Origin: Cichorium intybus
Taxonomy: Eukaryota > Streptophyta > Magnoliopsida > Asterales > Asteraceae
Length of the DNA: 64,000 nucleotides
Reading direction: 5' to 3'
Assembly (NCBI GenBank): GCA_023525715.1
Contig: CM042011.1
Coordinates: 62,172,354 to 62,236,353, forward strand
Numbering within the stretch: the first letter of the stretch is position 1; each line of letters starts with the position of its first letter. A program made the position numbers and the translations under genes. Below are positions 55,581 through 64,000 of the stretch, piece after piece. The notes below the pieces were generated by a model that was not told the DNA's origin, searched no databases, and worked only from the letters and a program-made list of their open reading frames with translations.

Positions 55581-56688
55581 TGACACGCGCAGAGGTCGTC
55601 GTGCGGTCAAAAATAAGAGAAAACCTAACACACACACTAGTATAGCGGTAGTCAGGGTCGATCCACAGGAGCTTCGTGGTTAGACTAGATGAGAGATTAC
55701 CAACTAATAGTGTCACAGCTATAGTCGGAGGATCTGGTTTCTATTTTCCTATCACTAGCAAATGAGACAATGCTCAACACTCAAGCCAAGCTAAGCTATG
55801 TCCAATTGACCTAGTCACTTTCTGAAATCAGAAGTACATCTCTGAATCAGAAGCAATCAAAGACATCCAAACTAGCCAAACCAAGCAAAGCATAAACTAC
55901 CACTAGTTAAAGTCCTATGGAACAGTTACTAGCCAAGGTTTAATGCTTACCAAATAACCTAATTAGCTACTGATTTCAGCTAAGGAAAACAGTCCTAACA
56001 ATGTCCAAAACAATATCCAAAAACACAATCAATCAAACAAACCAAACACAAACATCCAAAACACCGAAAAGCTAAGATTAAATGTAACCAAATGCTTTTC
56101 ATTCACTAAACTGAATTCCAATCACAAAACAGTAACCAAAATGTTTCTAAAACAGAAACCTAAGTGCTCAAAGTCAGTGGTTGTCACTCCCAAAGACTTT
56201 AGCTACAAAACTACTTACTATTAAAATGAAATTAAATCCGAAAACATAAAATACCAATTATGAGCTTGCTGAAATGGAATCCTGGAGTCAAAGAGCTTCA
56301 AGGTCGATGTTTACACCCGGTTTTTGCTAGGGTTTTCGGCTGGAAATGCATCTATTTATACTTGCAAATTTCCCGCAACCGCGCCGCGCAGAAATGAAAT
56401 CCGCGGCGCGCGTACTTATCTTTCCCCGTTTCTTCGGAATTTAAATGTGTTCCACCGCCTTAAGCCCGCGTCGCGCATAGTTTATTCCCGCGGCGCGCGT
56501 ACGAGTTCTCTTGATTTTTCATTCTTTCCATACTTTTTCCTTTTGTACACTTTTAGTCCCTGTTTCTATCCTTTTTCTCCAAACAAGTCCTGGCACGAAA
56601 AGTGAGAATACCCAGACATATTTGATATAATTTAATCAAGAACAGGGCTCAACAACGCCTAAATACTTGATATCACTAGGCGTTGTCA
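55581..56688 (-). repeat. Athila element 3' LTR
   Basis: 1108 bp. Near 56375-56505 it has a CpG-dense block with repeated CGCGGCGCGCGTAC-like words in an otherwise AT-rich LTR. Confidence 0.92.
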
Positions 56689-57709
56689 AACACCCCACAC
56701 TTGTGCCTTGCTTGTCCCCAAGCAAGAGAGTTTTTAATAAATTATAATAAAGAATCAAACAATTTCTGACTGTGTTCAGTTTCAAAATTTATTGCTCTTT
56801 GAGTTAGAGTGGAATAGTTCGCAAAAACATTATTGACTTGTTCTTTGGAATTCATGGCTTTCTAGAGAACCCTTGATTACAAACTTTCTGTCCACAATGA
56901 AGTGTACTTACTCATTCAGATTCTAAAGGCCATTAAGGAATTGTCCATGACTTTCGATGTTGTCCGTGTAGCGAGCTTTCAGAAATACCATCCCAGACCA
57001 GACGATCTTAGGTGATAAGGTGCATAAGGCCCACCCATTTTAGACCTACCGGCTCGAACAACAAAGGCCACAGATTGACTTTTCCTTCCTAAATTCCAAT
57101 CCTAAAACAGCTCAATCTTCTAACTCATAAAACTCAACTTATTTGACTAACTAATAGCATGATCACAACTAAGCAGTATTTCTTGAAAAATACTAATGCT
57201 ATCACAATCACAAACCATTCATTTCAAAATTGCAATTTATTAAAAATTTTGAAAAAGTTTGCTAAAAATTTGAAAAATTGATCATTTTTGCAAAAATTTC
57301 AAAAATTCTCTTTCGACCGTCCACACCCCACACTTAAAATCATACAACGTCCCCGTTGTACAAAAATTATTTCAAAACAAGGGAGAAAGAGTTACCCCTT
57401 TTTGGACGATAGACTGCTTGGTGCTCAATATCACAGGTATAATGCGTACAAATGGATCCTTGATTTCGTATTCTGGAGTTGTAGCGCTACAGTGAACACG
57501 CCGGTGGTCGAGACAAGTGGAGGGGGTACGGTGACCCCACACTTGTCTGAGACAACTCCTTCTCAAATTAGTATATCATGCATCACTCAACAAACAAATT
57601 AAAAGCACACATGACAAAAATTAAAACATGAACAAAATATACAAATAGAAGTGTCATAAGTTTGTACATATATCCCAGAAAAGATAAAAAGAAGAAAGAA
57701 AAAGATACA
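56689..57709 (-). other. Non-coding 3' region of the Athila element
   Basis: No ORF is supported. Three PPT-like complements (CACCCCACACTTGTGCC at 56690, CACACCCCACACTTAAAA near 57322, GACCCCACACTTGTCTG near 57534) are spread along it; the first abuts the LTR. Confidence 0.6.
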
Positions 57710-59008
57710 TCAATCACTACCAGGCGGCCTGGAGGGTCCGGCCTCATGATCGTGGGCTCTGGCTGGGAATGGTCGGGGGTGCTGGCCCTGCGCTGATGCT
57801 ATCTGAATAAGTACCTCCCCGATCCACTCGAGCTGGTCCTCGATCCTGGCAACCCTGGCTGCCAGGTCCTCCTGGTGTGGCTCTGTCGGGGCTGCGGGCT
57901 CTGGCCTCCTACGTCTCCTGCCAGGCTGAGCATACGTAGGCTGGGGTGCCTGAAGAGGCTCGGTAGGTGCCCGGATGTACTGCCCCGGACGCTGCAGCTC
58001 AATGAGCCGCATCCTCTCCAAGGTGCGTGCTGTAGTGCGCGATGGAGGTAGAGCAGTCAAAGAGGCTGCCACGGGGGCAGTAAGAATGCCATACGAACGG
58101 GCCAGGCGGGTAATAAAATACCCCCTGGCTAGTGGGCTGCTGGTGGAGGCGCCGGTAGAGTGGGTGGAGAGAGCGGTCGCAAGGGCGAAGGGGAGATGGA
58201 GGAATCGGGACGGGTCGAGGAGAACCCACAAAAATCTCATGTCGTCCCCAGACACCTTCTCGCCTCCTTCCCGCTGCATGATGGAGGTGGAGACGATACG
58301 GTGCATGAGGCGGTGAAGAGGATCGCGTAGGTGGCTCTCCCTCGAGGTCCCTGCCTCGTACCTGACGTTGGACAATGGTGTCCAAACCTCCATGTTGGGA
58401 GCCCTGTCCGGCTCCCCCTGAATACAGGTCCCGAAGAACCGGGTGAAATAGCGGTGCTGGAGGTCCTCGGCAGTGTAGATGCCTGTGCGCCTCCCAAACT
58501 CCCGGAGGTTGCACTCCCTGTGCTCACCTCCCAACCGAAAACGTACGAGCCTGGAGCGCGGGTCTCCCGCCCTGGGAGCGAAATGGACTGTAGACAGGAA
58601 CTCCAGGAGAAGCTCCGTATAGACCACATCCTCATCGGTGGCCATGATCCGGTCCCAACCTCTACACGTGAATGACGCCTCCTCGTGGGTCCAGGTGCGA
58701 TGTAAAAATGGCTCAATCGCACCCCATAGCCCTGCGTCTCTCAGAATGTCTCGATCAATGACTGTCGCCTCAAGGACCCGGCGACGAGTCAATGCATCCC
58801 TCCGCGAGGTATACTCTACAGAACTGGCCAGCTCCACGGGAAACTGGAGGAAAGCGTTCTCCAATCTGAACATAATCTGCAAAAGAAAACACATGGCACA
58901 AAACAAAATTTTTTGCAGAATTAGTCCTTTTCTTCCCAGCCGCACCGCGGTGCGGCCCAAGAGCAAGGGCGCGGCGCGGCGTGCGACTGTTGCCAAACCC
59001 CGAATCAA
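57710..59008 (-). CDS. ATHILA ORF (env-position) protein
   Basis: An open frame of 432 codons. The first 45 residues are read from GC-rich repeat and a splice-acceptor-like tract, so the likely start is Met46 at 58873 (MFRLENAFLQFPVEL), giving 387 residues. The conserved part (FTCRGWDRIM, ELLLEFLSTVHF, LREFGRRTGIY, RYFTRFFGTCI) resembles the ATHILA family of plant retrotransposon proteins, whose role is unknown. A proline-rich stretch and a C-terminal coiled coil (LAARVARIEDQLEWIGEVLI) follow. Immediately upstream of Met46 is TTTTCTTTTGCAG, a good 3' splice site, suggesting expression from a spliced RNA. The frame is intact. It lies where an env-like ORF would be. Confidence 0.75.
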   Translation of the reverse strand: MIRGLATVARRAAPLLLGRTAVRLGRKGLILQKILFCAMCFLLQIMFRLENAFLQFPVELASSVEYTSRRDALTRRRVLEATVIDRDILRDAGLWGAIEPFLHRTWTHEEASFTCRGWDRIMATDEDVVYTELLLEFLSTVHFAPRAGDPRSRLVRFRLGGEHRECNLREFGRRTGIYTAEDLQHRYFTRFFGTCIQGEPDRAPNMEVWTPLSNVRYEAGTSRESHLRDPLHRLMHRIVSTSIMQREGGEKVSGDDMRFLWVLLDPSRFLHLPFALATALSTHSTGASTSSPLARGYFITRLARSYGILTAPVAASLTALPPSRTTARTLERMRLIELQRPGQYIRAPTEPLQAPQPTYAQPGRRRRRPEPAAPTEPHQEDLAARVARIEDQLEWIGEVLIQIASAQGQHPRPFPARAHDHEAGPSRPPGSD

Positions 59009-59634
59009 ATCCTCATTTTAACTTGCTAAATCTCATTTTAATCATACCACAAGGTAGCCTAGGTGCCGATTAGGTCATCTAGGGTCTCCATTTGGCAAAA
59101 CAAACACCCTATGAGCTAGCATTAGTGATTCTAAGTTTTGAACTATTTTGGGGCAAATCACTAAAATTAACTACCTAATCACTAGTTTTAACGAGTAATA
59201 GATAGTTAGAATGGCATACCTTAGTAGTGGGAACAAAATAAGCAAGAAAAATTGCAAGAAAATTTTCGATCACCAGAGCTCCGAGTCGTATGTGGGTCGT
59301 GCGAGCCGCGGTTCGCCTTATAAAGGAGAAAAACCGACTGATCATTTACCGCGTCGCGGGTTTTCACTTTACGCGGCGCGCGTATCACCAAATCAACCCC
59401 TGCGCATCGGGTTGGTTTACGATCCCGCGTCGCGTAATTCAAATGTCCGCGGCGCGGACTTCAAAAATTTCCACACTTCTCAAATGACCCCACAGTTATT
59501 TCAAACCACTAGTACCTGCAAAAAGATTGATGTATTTTTGTATTTTATTTTAAGAAATATATCCTAACTTATGACACGATGGGTTGCCTCCCAACAAGCG
59601 CTAAGTTTAACGTCTTCAGCCAGACGTACTGCTC

Positions 59635-62250
59635 CTAAACTGACCCTTCTTCTTCTTCTTGACCTCTTGATGGCATTTGCTGGTATTCTGGCATGAAATT
59701 ATTAGCCATCATTGTCATACGGGATGTGAGTTGGGTCATCCGATCACTCACACCACTGATCCATTGTTGTTGAGATTTCAATAGCTCGAAGACATTTGCC
59801 TCTCGTTTTCTAGATTCTCTTTCATATTGCTGATGCCTTGCTTCCATCATTTCTAGCATGTCCAGAAGTTGTTCCTTGTCGATGGCGGACAACGGGTGGT
59901 CCTTGGTTTCCTTTAAGATTTCCTCTTTTCCTCCCTCTCCCGTACGTGTCCATATCCTTTCTTTGCTCCTGATTCCTGGCTCCATTAATGTTTTCCTGTC
60001 TGCCGGTTTGCCATTTTCCTCTAAAGGTAGTGATATCGGGTTCCCAAACATATTCAATCTTCTTTTCCTGGTCCCGAAGAAAATATCCATATCTCCAGTC
60101 TTGCAATCGATCACTGACCCAGCAGTAGCTAAAAATGGACGCCCTAAGATGAGCGCAGGCGCATCGTCCGGACTCTCATATTCCATGACTAGAAAATCTA
60201 CGGGATAGAAAAAGTCCCCTACTTTGACTATGACGTTTGTTAACTTTCCCCTAGATACCTTAGTTGATTGGTCAGCCAGCTGTAGTACAACCTCTGCTGG
60301 CTCAATTTCTTCGTTTTTGTACTTGTCGTACAGGTATCCTGGCAAGATGTTAACACTTGCTCCCAAATCTAATAGGGTGTTCCGAATAACCACGTCCCCT
60401 ACAGTTGTAGTGATCAATGGTGATCCGGGATCCTTTTCCGTTTTAGGTAATGTTCCCAATAATGCCTCGCTGGCTCTCACAGTCAATCTCACCGTTTTTG
60501 GTGTAGGTGCCTTGCTCTTCCCATTTTGTTCACACATCTTTTGCAGAATCCTAGTGTCTTCAGGGGCATCCTTAAGCTCGTCCCATAGGGGCTGATTCAT
60601 TAAGGGTCCCGTTGATCTGGTTGCTTCCTGCTTCTTCTTTTCTTTCTTATTCTTCTTCTTCTGGTTGATCCCTGTTATTGTTGGTTGTTCTTCCTTTTGG
60701 ACTTCTTTATCTATTTCTGGTTGAGTGCCATTCTCAACCGGAACTCCTCCTTCTTTGCTTTCCTCGCTTTCTAAAGCCTTTCCTTCTTCCCCTGGTCTCA
60801 TTTCACTCCCAACTTCGAACAAGTCCTCCAGAGTGACCTTTCGCCATCCTGATTCAACCGTGTTGACTTGTTCCTTTCTTGGACGCTGATTATGCGTAGG
60901 ATTGACTTCAGTAGCACTTGGCAACTTGCCACTATCTCTCTTTTGCTGGTCTGTAGCCATTTGACCTATTTGTCTCTCCATATTTGCGATGGCCTTTGCA
61001 TTCGCTTGAGATTGTTGTTGTGTCGCTGTGACCATATCATACATCTTTGCTATCATCTCTTCTTGGGTCCCTGGAGCGTTATTATTGGCATTATTGGGAC
61101 TCCTGTTGTTGTTGTTGTTTCCATTTCCATTGTTCGCAGGCTGATTGTTTCTAGGCTGGCTAGTCGACTGACCCTGATAATTGTTTTGCCTAAAGTTTTG
61201 TTGCTGTCCCTGGTTGTATGGCCTGTAGGGTCGTCCATTGTTGTACTGGCCTTGACCCTGGCCATAAACTTGATTTGCCTCGGGAGTCTTAGGTCCTCCT
61301 TGACCTGCTTGTGATACACTTGGCGGTCCATTCTGTAATGTTGACATAAGTCTGTCAAACTTCTTGTTTAGTTCACTGATTTCCTTTTTCACTTCCTTTT
61401 TCCAATCAGCATCGACTCCTACTGCTGCCGCCGTACTTACAGTTTTCCTGGTGGAAAAGTTTGCTTTGGAGCCATTGCTCAACTGTTCCAAAAATTGCCA
61501 GGCTTCTTCTGGGTCCTGCCACATAAATGTCCCACTGGATGAGGCATTTATCATGGCCTGGTGTGTCTCGCTGACTCCTTCGAAGAACAGCTTGACCAAC
61601 TGCCACCTGGGAATCTCATGATGTGGACAAGATCGCAACAACTCCTTCAGTCTGTCAAAGGCTTCATGAAAAGCTTCTCCAGGCTTCTGCTGGAAATCCT
61701 GGATAACTCTTCTGATTTCAGTTGTTTTGCTCGCTGGATAAAATTCCTGAAGGAACTTTGCCTTGAGCTGATCCCACGTAGTGATACTGTTTGATGGCAA
61801 CAATGTGAACCAATATTTGGCTTTATCCTTAAGAGTGAACGGAAACAGTCTAAGCCTAAAAATATTTCTATTTGTGTTTCTGGGGTTGTTAGCATTAGCG
61901 ATCGCTAAGAATTCATATAAATGATTATAGGGATCATCCTGCTTATACCCTCTGAATTCTGGTAATATTCCTAATAACTGAGGTCTAATCTCTACTTGCG
62001 AATCTATGTTTTCAGGAATATAGATCGGCGATGAGTCATCATATTCCCTCGGTTGGAAATGTGATGCAACCGATTGCCGTCTCGGTTGTGCAAAATGTAA
62101 AGGTTGAGCGGGGTTACCGTAAAGATGATCATTGTACTCCCGCTGACCTGGTGGTGGATATTGTGGCGTTCTTCTCAGAGGTCCCCGACCTCGGTTCCAT
62201 TGTGGTTCTGGTGCCGGTGGCACCCATCCTTCATCTTCCTCGTCATACAC
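59635..62250 (-). CDS. Athila gag-protease polyprotein
   Basis: 871 codons from an internal Met (MYDEEDEGW). The same frame continues upstream to a Met at 62751 (MRTRRGKQLSPLQFDSEIE), broken only by one TGA at 62275-62277. Gag core: PEFRGYKQDDPYNHLYEF, FRLRLFPFTLKDKAKYWF, FEGVSETHQAM. Then a Gln/Asn-rich linker and a Lys/Glu-rich stretch. The aspartic protease has LLDLGASVNILP, with D-L-G at the catalytic site as in Athila elements, and ALILGRPFLAT. Instead of running into reverse transcriptase the frame ends with about 90 residues of predicted helix (MLEMMEARHQQYERE) and a stop. Gag would form particles that package element RNA in the cytoplasm. Confidence 0.85.
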   Translation of the reverse strand: MYDEEDEGWVPPAPEPQWNRGRGPLRRTPQYPPPGQREYNDHLYGNPAQPLHFAQPRRQSVASHFQPREYDDSSPIYIPENIDSQVEIRPQLLGILPEFRGYKQDDPYNHLYEFLAIANANNPRNTNRNIFRLRLFPFTLKDKAKYWFTLLPSNSITTWDQLKAKFLQEFYPASKTTEIRRVIQDFQQKPGEAFHEAFDRLKELLRSCPHHEIPRWQLVKLFFEGVSETHQAMINASSSGTFMWQDPEEAWQFLEQLSNGSKANFSTRKTVSTAAAVGVDADWKKEVKKEISELNKKFDRLMSTLQNGPPSVSQAGQGGPKTPEANQVYGQGQGQYNNGRPYRPYNQGQQQNFRQNNYQGQSTSQPRNNQPANNGNGNNNNNRSPNNANNNAPGTQEEMIAKMYDMVTATQQQSQANAKAIANMERQIGQMATDQQKRDSGKLPSATEVNPTHNQRPRKEQVNTVESGWRKVTLEDLFEVGSEMRPGEEGKALESEESKEGGVPVENGTQPEIDKEVQKEEQPTITGINQKKKNKKEKKKQEATRSTGPLMNQPLWDELKDAPEDTRILQKMCEQNGKSKAPTPKTVRLTVRASEALLGTLPKTEKDPGSPLITTTVGDVVIRNTLLDLGASVNILPGYLYDKYKNEEIEPAEVVLQLADQSTKVSRGKLTNVIVKVGDFFYPVDFLVMEYESPDDAPALILGRPFLATAGSVIDCKTGDMDIFFGTRKRRLNMFGNPISLPLEENGKPADRKTLMEPGIRSKERIWTRTGEGGKEEILKETKDHPLSAIDKEQLLDMLEMMEARHQQYERESRKREANVFELLKSQQQWISGVSDRMTQLTSRMTMMANNFMPEYQQMPSRGQEEEEGSV

Positions 62251-62274
62251 TTCCTCCGTCTCTAGGTGATGGTA

Positions 62275-62751
62275 TCACGGCTGAGGCAGTGGTTGAAAGT
62301 GTATAGGTTGTGTTGTTTGGTATGTGGGTTGAGGTTTAAAGAAGGCTGGTTGTGGTTGGGATGTTGGTGTATGTTGTCTAGGAGCTGGGGTGCCATCTCG
62401 GGTCGGCTCTCCCCAAGTCATAGCAGAAGTAAAGGGATTGGTGGATTGTGGTTGAGAAGCGGGTGTAAATGGTGGGATAGATGGTGGAGTGTATGATGGT
62501 ATGGGTGCAGGGGCTGAAACTGCACCACCAGAAGCACTCGTGCTCCCAAATTGAAACTCTGATAATGGGGGAATAGAGAACATCCCCGTTGCCTCTCCTG
62601 ACGGATACTGGGCAACACTAACCGGACTACTGCTAACTTGACTATAATTCATGATGCTTAAACGCCTACGGGCACGGAGTTTGCGTGCAGTACACTCAAT
62701 TTCAGAATCAAACTGCAATGGGGATAATTGCTTTCCCCTGCGGGTACGCAT
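62275..62751 (-). CDS. N-terminal gag segment before an in-frame TGA
   Basis: 158 codons, MRTRRGKQLSPL to HFQPLPQP, then TGA. It is in the same frame as the main gag ORF and rich in Pro, Ser and Gln. It is either the true gag N-terminus cut off by a nonsense mutation or a product extended by stop read-through. The sequence around the stop (CCG TGA TAC) has no canonical leaky-stop context that I recognise. Confidence 0.6.
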   Translation of the reverse strand: MRTRRGKQLSPLQFDSEIECTARKLRARRRLSIMNYSQVSSSPVSVAQYPSGEATGMFSIPPLSEFQFGSTSASGGAVSAPAPIPSYTPPSIPPFTPASQPQSTNPFTSAMTWGEPTRDGTPAPRQHTPTSQPQPAFFKPQPTYQTTQPIHFQPLPQP

Positions 62752-62858
62752 GCACTAGTGCAACACACCCACAAAAATAAAAAAAAATCAAAAACCAAAA
62801 TGAAGTTTCAAAAAGCAAGAAACAGTTCCTACTACTCACCTAACCTAAGCTCACCGCT

Positions 62859-62875
62859 CCCCAGCAACGGCGCCA
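62859..62875 (-). other. Athila primer binding site
   Basis: TGGCGCCGTTGCTGGGG on the minus strand, 5 bases from the LTR end. It is close to the site complementary to a tRNA 3' end that is common in Athila/Tat elements. Confidence 0.85.
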
Positions 62876-62880
62876 AAATT

Positions 62881-63989
62881 TGACACGCACAAAGGTCGTC
62901 ATGCGGTCAAAAATAAGAGAAAACCTAACACACACACTAGTATAGCGGTAGTCAGGGTCGATCCACAGGAGCTTCGTGGTTAGACTAGATGAGAGATTAC
63001 CAACTAATAGTGTCACAGCTATAGTCGGAGGATCTGGTTTCTATTTTCCTATCACTAGCAAATGAGACAATGCTCAACACTCAAGCCAAGCTAAGCTATG
63101 TCCAAATGACCTAGTCACTTTCTGAAATCAGAAGTACATCTCTGAATCAGAAGCAATCAAAGACATCCAAACTAGCCAAACCAAGCAAAGCATAAACTAC
63201 CACTAGTTAAAGTCCTATGGAATAGTTACTAGCCAAGGTTTAATGCTTACCAAATAACCTAATTAGCTACTGATTTCAGCTAAGGAAAACAGTCCTAACA
63301 AGGTCCAAAACAATATCCAAAAACACAATCAATCAAACAAACCAAACACAAACATCCAAAACACCGAAAAGCTAAGATTAAATGTAACCAAATGCTTTTC
63401 ATTCACTAAATTGAATTCCAATCACAAAACAGTAACCAAAATGTTTCTAAAACAGAAACCTAAGTACTCAAAGTCAGTGGTTGTCACTCCCAAAGACTTT
63501 AGCTACAAAACTACTTACTATTAAAATGAAATTAAATCCAAAAACATAAAATACAAATTATGAGCTTGCTGAAATGGAATCCTGGAGTCAAAGAGGTTCA
63601 AGGTCGATGTTTACACCCGGTCTTTGCTAGGGTTTTCGGCTGAAAATGCATCTATTTATACTTGCAAATTTCCCGCAACCGCGCCGCGCAGAAATGAAAT
63701 CCGCGGCGCACGTACTTATCTTTCCCCGTTTCTTCGGAATTTAAATGTGTTCCACCGCCTTAAGCCCGCGTCGCGCATAGTTTATTCCCGCGGCGCGCGT
63801 ACGAGTTCTCTTGATTTTTCATTCTTTCCATACTTTTTCCTTTTGTACACTTTTAGTCCCTGTTTCTATCCTTTTTCTCCAAACAAGTCTTGGCACGAAA
63901 AGTGAGAATACCCAGACATATTTGATATAATTTAATCAAGAACAGGGCTCAACAACGCCTAAAATACTTGATATCACTAGGCGTTGTCA
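62881..63989 (-). repeat. Athila element 5' LTR
   Basis: 1109 bp with the same CpG-dense block as the other LTR. The last bases of the window (63990-64000) are the flank. Confidence 0.92.
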
Positions 63990-64000
63990 CCCGTCTTACA

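Larger units (their letters stand above)
55581..63989 (-). mobile_element. Athila-type Ty3/gypsy element lacking pol
   Basis: LTRs of about 1.1 kb (55581-56688 and 62881-63989) start TGACACGC and end GCGTTGTCA. The flanking 5-mers CCTGT and CCCGT differ at one base. On the minus strand the primer site TGGCGCCGTTGCTGGGG (62875-62859) is the type usual in Athila/Tat elements. It is followed by gag-protease (62751-59635) and the ATHILA ORF (58873-57710), and a PPT-like GTGTGGGGTG beside the left LTR. No reverse transcriptase, RNase H or integrase motif is present. I count about 16 differences between the LTRs, so the insertion is fairly young. Confidence 0.93.

Noticed and set aside
57975..58675. 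Plus-strand and alternative-frame ORFs in the GC-rich Athila region
   Set aside because: They are shadows of the minus-strand ATHILA ORF.
55581..63989. A hidden reverse transcriptase or integrase in the Athila element
   Set aside because: I looked between protease and the ATHILA ORF and in other frames; no catalytic motif of either enzyme is visible and there is too little room.

Overview
This is nuclear DNA from a flowering plant, most likely a eudicot. The evidence is the intron-rich genes with GT..AG splice sites, a G-type lectin receptor kinase, a plant A2 cyclin, and plant families of retrotransposons and DNA transposons. An Asteraceae-like host is possible from the style of the repeats, but I cannot prove it from the sequence. 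No rRNA, tRNA gene or CRISPR array was seen.

Four host protein-coding genes stand out. (1) An intronless coding region for a nucleotide-diphospho-sugar transferase-like protein (CDI type), + strand, 12336-13118, with an intron in the 5' UTR. (2) An 11-exon A2-type cyclin, - strand, 16454-13737, rebuilt exon by exon to a 451-residue open frame. (3) A 9-exon aromatic aminotransferase of the ISS1/VAS1 type, + strand, 32762-37276, 393 residues. (4) A 7-exon G-type lectin S-receptor-like kinase, + strand, 41090-46933, about 790 residues, whose frame is open but whose C-terminal tail is cut by a stop codon. Cyclin and aminotransferase are divergent neighbours, a pair also adjacent in Arabidopsis as I recall it. 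Here they are separated by about 16 kb of nested repeats.

Nearly everything else is mobile DNA, often nested. From left to right: a broken Ty3/gypsy chromovirus fused to a broken LINE (537-9094), the LINE holding a miniature TRIM retrotransposon with an exact target duplication (8367-8695). A Pack-MULE-like element with an inositol-phosphate kinase fragment (10431-11967). A small Helitron inside a TA tract (17723-18215). A long-inverted-repeat element with a MULE transposase/OTU remnant (18364-19642). A long-LTR element without coding capacity (20827-31022) carrying a 2.69 kb solo LTR and a 1.81 kb Helitron. A SINE-like unit upstream of ISS1, and an hAT-type MITE plus a 37-bp minisatellite in ISS1 introns. 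The kinase gene has a (TC)n tract and a composite copia-like element in intron 4. Downstream lies a tandem duplication of its 3' end, one copy of which holds a solo LTR that itself holds a CACTA element. The right end is a complete Athila-type Ty3/gypsy element (55581-63989) that keeps gag-protease and the ATHILA ORF but has no reverse transcriptase or integrase.

The most unusual structures are the composite copia element with a foreign internal LTR that moved as one unit, and the pol-less but ORF-bearing Athila derivative.
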